Made by a program: the position numbers and the translations under genes
The notes under the pieces: generated by a model
The model's database searches: none
Seen by the model: the letters and a program-made list of their open reading frames with translations, nothing else
What the model was told of the DNA's origin: nothing
Assembly (NCBI RefSeq): GCF_017876295.1
Contig: NZ_JAGINT010000001.1
Location: 372,001-436,000 of the forward strand
From: Kribbella aluminosa
GTDB taxonomy: Bacteria; Actinomycetota; Actinomycetes; Propionibacteriales; Kribbellaceae
Reading direction: 5' to 3'
DNA: 64,000 nucleotides
Part shown: positions 17,889 to 24,609 of the stretch, piece by piece
Numbering within the stretch: the stretch's first letter is position 1
Layout: the number at the start of each line of letters is the position of its first letter

Positions 17889-18398
17889 GTGTCCGGCGGT
17901 ACCGAGCCCGGCCGGGCGCCTCAACAGGAACCGCCCGAGGGCTCGGTGCGGCCGACGTCGCGCCGGCTGCTGGTCGCGATCGCGGTGCTGGGCGTCGCGA
18001 TCGGCGTCACGCTGGTGAAAGCGGTCCAGGCCGGCGGCGGAGTGGGACCGGCGGTGTCCTGGCTGACCCTGGTCGCCTGGCTGTTCCTGGCCGCACTGCT
18101 GTTCGTGGCCGCTCGCAACACCCACCAGCGGATCCAGGTACGCCGGGAGCGGATGGAGCCGTCGCGGGCCGTGTTCCTGTTGATGATCGGGAAGGCGAGC
18201 GCTTTTGTCGGCGCGTTGTGCACCGGTGTTTACGCAGGGTTCGCGTTAAGCTTCGTTCAGGCGATGGGCTTCTCAGGGCCTCGTAACAGAGTGATCATGG
18301 CCGGTGCCGCGGCGGTGATCTCAGTGCTGGTCGTCACGGCCGGATTGTTGCTCGAACGGGCGTGTCGTATTCCCGAGGACCCCGACGAGACCCCCTAA
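17889..18398 (+). CDS. DUF3180-family membrane protein
   Basis: This protein of about 169 residues has four predicted transmembrane helices arranged as two hairpins (LLVAIAVLGVAIGVTLV, WLTLVAWLFLAALLFVA, ASAFVGALCTGVYAGFAL, VIMAGAAAVISVLVVT) and matches DUF3180. That family lies directly after folK in most actinobacteria; its function is unknown. It contains a conserved basic loop RIQVRRERMEPSRAVFL before helix 3. Two consecutive GTG codons (17886, 17889) follow the folK stop; either may start translation. Confidence 0.85.
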   Translation: MSGGTEPGRAPQQEPPEGSVRPTSRRLLVAIAVLGVAIGVTLVKAVQAGGGVGPAVSWLTLVAWLFLAALLFVAARNTHQRIQVRRERMEPSRAVFLLMIGKASAFVGALCTGVYAGFALSFVQAMGFSGPRNRVIMAGAAAVISVLVVTAGLLLERACRIPEDPDETP

Positions 18399-18409
18399 CA
18401 TGGCGACCC

Positions 18410-18850
18410 ATGGGGTCAAGGGGTAGCCGCCGTCGAACCAGGACCACAGTTCTCACCGTTGCCAACGCATCGTTGATCGTTGTCTGTCTGGGTGTGAGTA
18501 TCGCGCTCTTCTCGCAGAATGCCTGGATTCTCCGGGCTGCTGCGGTAGGCGCCGCGCTGGTCGCGGTCGTCGGCGCGGTGCTGTTCCGTCACCAGTTGCT
18601 GGTGGAACGGCTGGCCCATTCCGACGAGCGCGCGCAGGTCGCGCAGGAGTACTCGCGGATCACCAGCGCGCGCGTGGTCGAGAACGCGGAGTTCGTCGAC
18701 CTCATGCAGCGCCGCCTCGACAAGATCGACCGGCGCCTGGACAAGATCGACGAGGAGGTCGCCACGGTCGTCGCGGCCGGCGACAAGCACTCGCAGGCGG
18801 ACGCACCGACCGTCGTCGACCTCAAGCTCCGGGGCCTCGCCGCATCCTGA
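18410..18850 (+). CDS. small membrane protein with C-terminal coiled coil (DUF6779-like)
   Basis: The 146-residue product has two transmembrane helices (VANASLIVVCLGVSIALF and LRAAAVGAALVAVVGAVLF), then a cytoplasmic helix with LMQRRLDKIDRRLDKIDEE, a clear heptad-like coiled coil. Small proteins of this shape sit after DUF3180 in many actinobacteria and I believe belong to DUF6779; no function is known. ATG 18410 is chosen over the upstream frame inside the DUF3180 gene. TAACAT just upstream could be a -10 box. Confidence 0.7.
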   Translation: MGSRGSRRRTRTTVLTVANASLIVVCLGVSIALFSQNAWILRAAAVGAALVAVVGAVLFRHQLLVERLAHSDERAQVAQEYSRITSARVVENAEFVDLMQRRLDKIDRRLDKIDEEVATVVAAGDKHSQADAPTVVDLKLRGLAAS

Positions 18851-18883
18851 GACGCCCTCTGACCACCCTGTAGGTTCGGCGGT

Positions 18884-19663
18884 GTGGATCTCGCCGAACT
18901 GCTGAAGGTTGCCGAAGCCGCTGTCGCCCGCGGGCGGGCCGTCACCGAGTCGATGGCCCCGGGGGTGCTGACCTCCAAGGGCGACCGGGACATGGCGTCC
19001 GAGGTCGACTTCGCGGTCGAGCGGGAGGTCCGGGCGTTCCTCGAACGCGAGACGCCGGACCTCGGCGTTCTCGGCGAGGAGGAGGGCGGCGCGACCGACG
19101 GGACCCGCTGGGTGCTGGACCCGGTGGACGGGACGGTGAACTTCATTCACGGCGTACCGCTGTGGGCGATCTCGCTGGGCCTGATCCACGAGGGCCGGGC
19201 GGTCGCGGGCGTGATCGACCACCCGGCGCTGGACACGACGTACGTCGCCGCCGAGGGGCTGGGCGCGACCTGCAACGGGACGCCGATCCGGGGCAGCGAA
19301 TGCACGGAGCTGTCCGACGCATTGGTTGCCGTGGGCGACTATGCGGTCGGCCCGGACGCCGAGCGGGTGAACGCGGATCGGGTCGCGCTGACCCAGCGGC
19401 TGTTCCCGCGGGTGCAGCGGTTGCGGATGATCGGTACGGCGGCCACCGCGCTGACCTGGACCGCGAACGGGTACTTCGACGCGCTGATCATGTTCTCGAA
19501 CAAGCCGTGGGACACGATGGCCGGCGTGGCGATCTGCCGCGAGGCGGGCGTCACGGTGCTGGACCTCGACGGTACCGACCACGCGCCGGAGTCGCGCGGC
19601 GTCTTCGCGGTCGCCGGCGCCCTCCGAGAACCGCTGCAAGAACTCCTGAACTCCACGCCCTAA
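18884..19663 (+). CDS. inositol monophosphatase-family phosphatase (histidinol-phosphatase candidate)
   Basis: The 259-residue protein has the three metal/substrate motifs of the IMPase superfamily: GEEEGG, DPVDGTVNFIHG and KPWDTMAG. These Mg-dependent phosphatases act on inositol-1-phosphate, histidinol-phosphate (HisN) or related compounds; the sequence alone does not decide. Start GTG 18884 is supported by TAGGTT 7 nt upstream (18871-18876), which suggests a leaderless transcript. The inverted-repeat element begins only 7 bp after its stop codon. Confidence 0.85.
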   Translation: MDLAELLKVAEAAVARGRAVTESMAPGVLTSKGDRDMASEVDFAVEREVRAFLERETPDLGVLGEEEGGATDGTRWVLDPVDGTVNFIHGVPLWAISLGLIHEGRAVAGVIDHPALDTTYVAAEGLGATCNGTPIRGSECTELSDALVAVGDYAVGPDAERVNADRVALTQRLFPRVQRLRMIGTAATALTWTANGYFDALIMFSNKPWDTMAGVAICREAGVTVLDLDGTDHAPESRGVFAVAGALREPLQELLNSTP

Positions 19664-19669
19664 CCCGGC

Positions 19670-19711
19670 GGCGGGGAAACAAAGTTGCATATCGCGACGA
19701 CTTCTTTCCCC
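19670..19711 (+). repeat. left 42-bp inverted repeat
   Basis: It begins GGCGGGGAAACAA and ends CGACGACTTCTTTCCCC. It matches the reverse complement of 20627-20668 at 38 of 42 positions. It also has internal dyad symmetry (GGGGAAA near one end, TTTCCCC at the other). Confidence 0.8.
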
Positions 19712-19734
19712 TCCCTCTGCCGCCGCGCAACCGG

Positions 19735-20546
19735 TCAGCGGACCGGGCAGGTGGAGCTACAGGGGCGAGCTGGGACGGTCGGATCCGTGCGGCGGCTCGC
19801 CTGCAGGACCTGGAGGGCGGCCTGACACGGGTGGCTGGTGATGTCGATCCAGCCGAATCGCAAGGTGGTTTCGGACCGCAGGGCCGCACGATTGTCGCGC
19901 GCGAGGTCCCGCCAACGCTGCTCAGGCGCGAAGTGGAGGCGCCCGTCCAGTTCGACGAGGAGCTCGACCTCAGCGCCGCACGATGCCGAAGCTGCGGTCG
20001 TCCGTCGAGTGCGCTCAGAATCTCGGCCGGGCGGACGCGGCTGCTCTGGCAGGCTTCGGCCACGATCGCCGCGGCATCGTCCAGAGAACCGGCGATGCCG
20101 ACGATCTCCAGAACGGCCTCCGCAGGTCGGCTCCGCGGTGGGACGCCGGCGGCCAATCGGTCCTCCCAGTGCTTGTCCCGGGTGATGACGATCCCCGGGC
20201 GGCCGCGGACCCGTCGGCGCCACGGAACGGACACGTAGACGGGACGTCGTTCGTCGGGCTTGATCACGCCGAACTGTTCCGCGGCCGTGTAGTGGCTCCA
20301 GGCAACCTCCGGCCCGGCGTACAGCAGTGCGGCGACGAGCTGTTCGTAGTACCCGAGCGGGCCGGTGTGGGTTGCGTAGACACCGGGATGAACCGTTTGC
20401 CATCGTCTGCCCCGGAGCCGTCGGCGAATCTCGGAGTCGGACCGGCCGGCCGCCAGCAGTTGCGCGCGGGAGACGATCCGCTGCTGCTCGTGGATCAGTA
20501 CATCGAGACCTTCGTCGTCGAGTTGCCGACGCCACCACCAGTCCAT
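19735..20546 (-). pseudogene. AbiEi-antitoxin-domain/DUF559-like protein, internally deleted and frameshifted
   Basis: From ATG 20546 the minus strand reads an N-terminal winged-helix AbiEi-like part (HEQQRIVSRAQLLAAG, then RWQTVHPGVYATHTGP) and a middle part, up to RPQLRHR. The frame then breaks near 19980. The C-terminal nuclease-like DUF559 part continues in another frame as VELLVELDGRLHF, RWRDLARDNRAALRSETTLR and FGWIDIT. From memory of the family, the segment linking the two halves is missing, so a deletion removed part of the gene and shifted the frame. Intact relatives are often present in many copies in Nocardioidaceae-type genomes; their function is unknown. Confidence 0.75.
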
Positions 20547-20626
20547 TCACCCAGGGTGACGGATTTCCGCCCGGCGCGCGGATCCCCCTGTGGACAACCT
20601 CCACCCACGGCGTTTGATCAAGTGCT

Positions 20627-20668
20627 GGGGAAAGAAGTCGTCGCTATTTGCAAGATTGTTTCCCCGCC
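20627..20668 (-). repeat. right 42-bp inverted repeat
   Basis: This is the inverted copy of 19670-19711 with four mismatches. It ends 19 bp before the nuoD2 stop codon. Confidence 0.8.
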
Positions 20669-20687
20669 GTGGTGGCATCGGTGTGGC

Positions 20688-21881
20688 CTACTTGTCGATG
20701 TCGCCGACCACGAAGAACATGCTGCCGAGGATCGCGATCATGTCGGGGATCATCGTGCCCGGGAGCAGCGCGGGCAGCGCGGAGATGTTGTTGAAGCTGG
20801 CCGAGCGGAGCTTCAGCCGCCACGGGGTCTTGTCGCCGCGGGAGACCAGGTAGTACCCGTTGATGCCGAGCGGGCTCTCGGTCCACGCGTAGGTCTGCCC
20901 CTCGGGGACCTTGAGGATCTTCGGCAGCCGTACGTTGACGGGGCCGGCCGGCAGCGTGCGGACCTTGTCGAGGCAGGCGTCGACCAGGTCGAGCGACACC
21001 TTCACCTGCTCGAGCAGTACGGCGAACCGGGCGAAGCAGTCTCCCTCCGGCCGGGTGACGACCCGCAGCACGTCCTGCAGATCGCCGTACGCCAGGTACG
21101 GCTCGTCGCGGCGCAGGTCGGCGTCCACCCCGGAGGCACGGGCGATCGGGCCCGAGACGCCGTACTGCGCGATCAGTTCGGGTGCGAGCCTGCCGACGCC
21201 GACCGTGCGGGCGCGGAAGATCTCGTTGCCGAGGATGAGGTCCTCGATGTCGGGCAGCCGCCTGCGGACCGCGGCGGAGGCGGCACTCGCGCGGCCGAGC
21301 CAGCCGTACGGGAGGTCCTCCTTCAGCCCGCCGACCCGGTTGAACATGTAGTGCATCCGGCCGCCGGACAGCTCCTCCATCACGGCCTGGATGGTCTCGC
21401 GCTCGCGGAACGCGTAGAACACCGGCGTGATCGCGCCCAGCTCGAGCGGGTACGAGCCGAGGAACATCAGGTGGTTCAGCACCCGGTTCAGCTCGGCGAG
21501 CAGGGTGCGCAGCCAGACGGCCCGCTCCGGGACCTCGAGGTTCATCATCCGCTCGACGGCGAGCACCACGCCGAGCTCGTTGGCGAACGCGGACAGCCAG
21601 TCGTGCCGGTTCGCCAGCACGATGATCTGCCGGTAGTCGCGGACCTCGAAGAGCTTCTCGGCGCCGCGGTGCATGTAGCCGATGATCGGCTCGCAGCCGA
21701 CGACCCGCTCGCCGTCCAGCGTCAGCCGCAACCGCAGGACGCCGTGCGTCGCCGGGTGCTGCGGGCCGATGTTGAGCACCATGTCGGTGGTCGGCAGGTC
21801 CGATCCGGCGCCGCCGCGCTCGTACGCCGGGTCGAATCCGGCCGCTCCCGCGCCGACTCCGACCGTTCTTTCCGTGCTCAT
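20688..21881 (-). CDS. nuoD: orphan NADH-quinone oxidoreductase subunit D
   Basis: The 397-residue protein is a complete 49-kDa/NuoD homologue: [58 protein letters not shown] and a C-terminal FVVGDIDK. In complex I this subunit forms the quinone pocket near cluster N2. No other nuo gene is nearby, so it resembles the NuoD2 of Streptomyces rather than part of the main operon. The motif HRG (R72) replaces the HTG usual in many bacterial NuoD. Start is ATG 21881, giving MSTERTVGV; the divergent PH-domain gene begins 27 nt away. An NDUFAF7-type methyltransferase lies 1.8 kb off. Confidence 0.93.
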   Translation of the reverse strand: MSTERTVGVGAGAAGFDPAYERGGAGSDLPTTDMVLNIGPQHPATHGVLRLRLTLDGERVVGCEPIIGYMHRGAEKLFEVRDYRQIIVLANRHDWLSAFANELGVVLAVERMMNLEVPERAVWLRTLLAELNRVLNHLMFLGSYPLELGAITPVFYAFRERETIQAVMEELSGGRMHYMFNRVGGLKEDLPYGWLGRASAASAAVRRRLPDIEDLILGNEIFRARTVGVGRLAPELIAQYGVSGPIARASGVDADLRRDEPYLAYGDLQDVLRVVTRPEGDCFARFAVLLEQVKVSLDLVDACLDKVRTLPAGPVNVRLPKILKVPEGQTYAWTESPLGINGYYLVSRGDKTPWRLKLRSASFNNISALPALLPGTMIPDMIAILGSMFFVVGDIDK

Positions 21882-21907
21882 GACCACTATCGTGACAGGC
21901 TTTACCC

Positions 21908-22396
21908 GTGGATGACCTCTTCGCACCCTCGGATGTCAGTTGGACGCCGGTCTCGCCGAAGCTGGCCACGCTGCGCCGGCTGAACGCAGCGATCATGGCC
22001 GGGCTGGTCGCGATCGCCGCGCTGCTCGCGCTCGGGCTGACGGTCGGCTGGCTGTACGGCGTGCTCGCGGTGCTGGTGATCGCCCTCCTGCTCGGCTGGG
22101 CGTGGATCCTGATCGGGCGCAACCAGCGGTCCTGGAAGTACGCCGAGCGCGAGGACGAGCTGCTGGTCAGTCACGGGATCCTGTTCCGCGAGCTGGTCGT
22201 CGTACCGTACGGGCGGATGCAGTTCGTGGACGTCACCGCTGGGCCGCTGGAGCGGGCGTACGGGATGGCCACGGTCGAGCTGCACACGGCGACACCGGCC
22301 ACCGACGCGAAGATCCCCGGGCTGCACCCGGACGAGGCAGCGCGGTTGCGTGACCGGTTGTCCGCCCTCGGCCAGTCGCAGGCGTGGGGCCTGTGA
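21908..22396 (+). CDS. PH (bPH2/YdbS-like) domain membrane protein
   Basis: The 162-residue protein has two transmembrane helices ([18 protein letters not shown] and [18 protein letters not shown]) followed by a DUF304/bPH2 domain: [27 protein letters not shown], then [10 protein letters not shown]. This is the YdbS family layout. In Bacillus the YdbS-YdbT pair counters certain antibiotics; here the role is unknown. Start GTG 21908 is divergent from nuoD2. The stop overlaps the start of the next gene (GTGA), so the two are co-translated. Confidence 0.85.
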   Translation: MDDLFAPSDVSWTPVSPKLATLRRLNAAIMAGLVAIAALLALGLTVGWLYGVLAVLVIALLLGWAWILIGRNQRSWKYAEREDELLVSHGILFRELVVVPYGRMQFVDVTAGPLERAYGMATVELHTATPATDAKIPGLHPDEAARLRDRLSALGQSQAWGL

Positions 22397-23799
22397 CCCA
22401 GCAAGCTGTGGAGAGCTTGGGGCAACGGCTCCACCCACTGACCCCCTTCGTGAAGGGCTGGGGGTACTTCGTCGTCGCGGCCGTCGCCCTGGTCAACAAC
22501 GAGGGCCTGCGGCAGAACCTGACGTTCGCCGGTATCGGCCTGGGCGCCGTCCTCGTCGGCGGGATCCTGCTGGGCGCACTGTCCTGGTGGTTCACCAAGT
22601 GGCAGCTCACCGGCGACGCGATCCGGGTGGACAGCGGGTTCCTGTTCCGGCGGACGCGGATCATCCGGTTCGACCGGATCCAGGCGATCGACGTGGCGCA
22701 GCCGTTCGTCGCGCGGCTGTTCGGGATGGCCGAGCTGCGGATGGACGTTGCCGGTGGCGGCAAGAACGACGGCAAGCTGAGCTACTTCAGGTACGAGCAG
22801 GCGCAGGAGCTCCGTACGACGCTGCTGGTCCGTGCGAAGGGCGAGCAGGCCGCGGAACAGCAGGCGGCCGAGCAGCAGACCGAGGCGGTGGCCCCGCCGC
22901 TGCTGACCGTGCCGACCGGCCGCTTGCTCGGTGCGACGCTGCTGTCGTCCACTGTGGTCGGTAGTGCCGGCGGCCTGATCTGGTTGATCGTCGCGACGAC
23001 GGTGCTGAACTTCCACGTCGGTCTGGTCGCCGGTGTGCCGCTGCTGCTCGGTGTGGTGCAGCCGATCTGGAAGCAGGTCGTGGGGAACCACGGGTTCACG
23101 TTGTCGGAGTCCAGCCATGGTCTGCGGACCAAGCGCGGGCTGTTCGACGTGCAGCGGCAGACGATCCCGCCTGGTCGTGTCCAGGGACTGCTGATCACCG
23201 AGCCGTTGATCTGGCGGCTGCTGGGCTGGTCACGGGTGGAGCTGGACATCGCTGGTGTGGCGGGGCAGAAGGAGGACGGCGACGACGAACACGAGGGCGC
23301 GCAACTGTTGCCGGTTGGTGAGCGGACCGAGGTGGCTTACGTACTGGCGCGAGTCCTGCCGGGCTTTGACCTGAGCAGTATCGAGCTGCACCCGGCTCCG
23401 GCGCGCGCCAAGTGGCTGCGGCCGATCGGTTGGCGTTACCTGGCGTACGGCGTCGACGGGCAGGTCATGGTCACCACCCGCGGGTGGGTGAGCCGCCGTA
23501 CGTCGATCGTGCTGCACCACAAGACACAGTCGGTGCGGTTGGAGCAGGGGCCGATCCAGCGGCGGTTTGGGCTGGCCAACGTGCATGTGGACACGCCGCT
23601 CGGTCCTACGGACGCGGTTGCGTTGCACCAGGACCAGGTGGAGGCTGCGGCGCTGGTGAAGGCTCAGGCGGACAGGGCGCGCGCTGCGCGTCGTACGGTG
23701 TCCGCTCCGGTCGCCGTCCAGACCCAGCCGAAGCCGCCTAGCCCGGACGGGTCCAACAGCTCGGCCGCCTCGCCGGCTGACGAGAGTTCGGACAGGTAG
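22393..23799 (+). CDS. PH (bPH2/YdbT-like) domain membrane protein
   Basis: This protein of about 468 residues pairs with the upstream YdbS-like protein. It has several membrane helices and three bPH2-like repeats: GDAIRVDSGFLFRRTRIIRFDRIQ, then HGLRTKRGLFDVQRQTIPPGRVQ, then VTTRGWVSRRTSIVLHHKTQSV (each given here only by its core residues). The last 45 residues are low-complexity Ala/Pro/Ser. The start GTG overlaps the upstream stop. The 3' end overlaps the convergent methyltransferase gene by 136 bp, which is unusual. Confidence 0.85.
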   Translation: MTQQAVESLGQRLHPLTPFVKGWGYFVVAAVALVNNEGLRQNLTFAGIGLGAVLVGGILLGALSWWFTKWQLTGDAIRVDSGFLFRRTRIIRFDRIQAIDVAQPFVARLFGMAELRMDVAGGGKNDGKLSYFRYEQAQELRTTLLVRAKGEQAAEQQAAEQQTEAVAPPLLTVPTGRLLGATLLSSTVVGSAGGLIWLIVATTVLNFHVGLVAGVPLLLGVVQPIWKQVVGNHGFTLSESSHGLRTKRGLFDVQRQTIPPGRVQGLLITEPLIWRLLGWSRVELDIAGVAGQKEDGDDEHEGAQLLPVGERTEVAYVLARVLPGFDLSSIELHPAPARAKWLRPIGWRYLAYGVDGQVMVTTRGWVSRRTSIVLHHKTQSVRLEQGPIQRRFGLANVHVDTPLGPTDAVALHQDQVEAAALVKAQADRARAARRTVSAPVAVQTQPKPPSPDGSNSSAASPADESSDR

Positions 23800-24557
23800 C
23801 GCAGCGGGTCTGTCTGAGCGAGCTCGAGCGGCGGGCGTCGGCCGGACACGCCTAGGTGGCTCAGAGCCTCGCGCTGCGAGGTGAGGTGCCCGTGTACGGC
23901 GGCTGCGAGTGAGTCGAGCGCTACATGCGCGGTGATGTCGCAGCTGCCGTCGGGCGTCGGGTCGCACTCGCGCCCACCACGAAAGCCGGTCAACGTCCCG
24001 TACGACGGCCGACCCGACGTCACGTGCCCGTAGTCGATCGCGAGCGCGAGACTCCCCGGCAGCAGCCGACTGACCACGTCGTCCCAGGCCTGGTCACGAG
24101 CTGCTCCAACCTCAGCCCGGTCACCGGGTGCGCCGGGCCACCACCTCTCCAACCACTGGAGATCGTTGCCTTCTACCACCGGTCCTGGGGTCAGATCGGC
24201 GAGCAGGTAGCGCGGGACGCCTTTGTCGTCCCACTCGACCACCTCGCACGGGACGTTGTCGAGCCACTCGTTCGCGACCACCAGACCGCTCAACCGGTCG
24301 GGCAGCACGTCGTCCAGCTCGATGTCGACAACATCCAGCCCTTCGGCCCGCAGTACCGCACCCAGCTCGCCGGACCCGGCGCCGACATCCACCACCACCT
24401 CGAGCCCGACCAGCCCGGCCAACCGCGCGATCGCCTGCCCGAACAGCGCCGACGCGTGCACCGACGTACGGAAATGGGCAGCCGGACGCTCCCGCCGGTA
24501 AAAGCCGTCGGGGCCGTAGAGAGCCTGCTGCCAGGCTTCCCGGAAGGTCTTGCTCAT
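23664..24557 (-). CDS. NDUFAF7/MidA-type (DUF185) SAM-dependent methyltransferase
   Basis: The 297-residue protein begins MSKTFREAWQQALYGPDGFY and has the SAM-binding VVVDVGAGSGELGAVL, then NEWLDNVPCEVVE, where the family has an NELxDxxP-type motif, and SLALAIDYGH. This matches the DUF185 family. Human NDUFAF7 dimethylates an Arg of NDUFS2, the NuoD homologue, during complex I assembly. Here an orphan nuoD2 lies 1.8 kb away. The C-terminal GLGGFGWVWTATG is family-typical and lies within the convergent overlap, supporting the stop at 23664. Its ATG nearly coincides with an in-frame ATG of the divergent AAA+ gene. Confidence 0.8.
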   Translation of the reverse strand: MSKTFREAWQQALYGPDGFYRRERPAAHFRTSVHASALFGQAIARLAGLVGLEVVVDVGAGSGELGAVLRAEGLDVVDIELDDVLPDRLSGLVVANEWLDNVPCEVVEWDDKGVPRYLLADLTPGPVVEGNDLQWLERWWPGAPGDRAEVGAARDQAWDDVVSRLLPGSLALAIDYGHVTSGRPSYGTLTGFRGGRECDPTPDGSCDITAHVALDSLAAAVHGHLTSQREALSHLGVSGRRPPLELAQTDPLRYLSELSSAGEAAELLDPSGLGGFGWVWTATGADTVRRAARALSA

Positions 24558-24609
24558 GTCCGCCCGTTCCTGTCCGACTGTGGACCAGACCGCGCCTACG
24601 ATCGACGAC

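Larger units (their letters stand above)
19670..20668. mobile_element. 999-bp segment bounded by 42-bp inverted repeats, carrying a broken AbiEi/DUF559-type gene
   Basis: Two 42-bp ends, 19670-19711 and 20627-20668, are inverted copies with 38 of 42 matches. They lie in the short gap between the inositol-phosphatase gene and nuoD2, bracketing only the degenerate AbiEi-like gene. No transposase is present and I see no clear target-site duplication. The architecture looks like a MITE or a transposon-borne cargo gene, but this is inference from the repeats. Confidence 0.5.

Noticed and set aside
24550..24609. Earlier ATG (24556) for the tandem AAA+ protein
   Set aside because: It would overlap the divergent methyltransferase start codon, leaving no room for promoters. 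GTG 24610 has a TANNNT box at the right spacing. It is kept only as an alternative.
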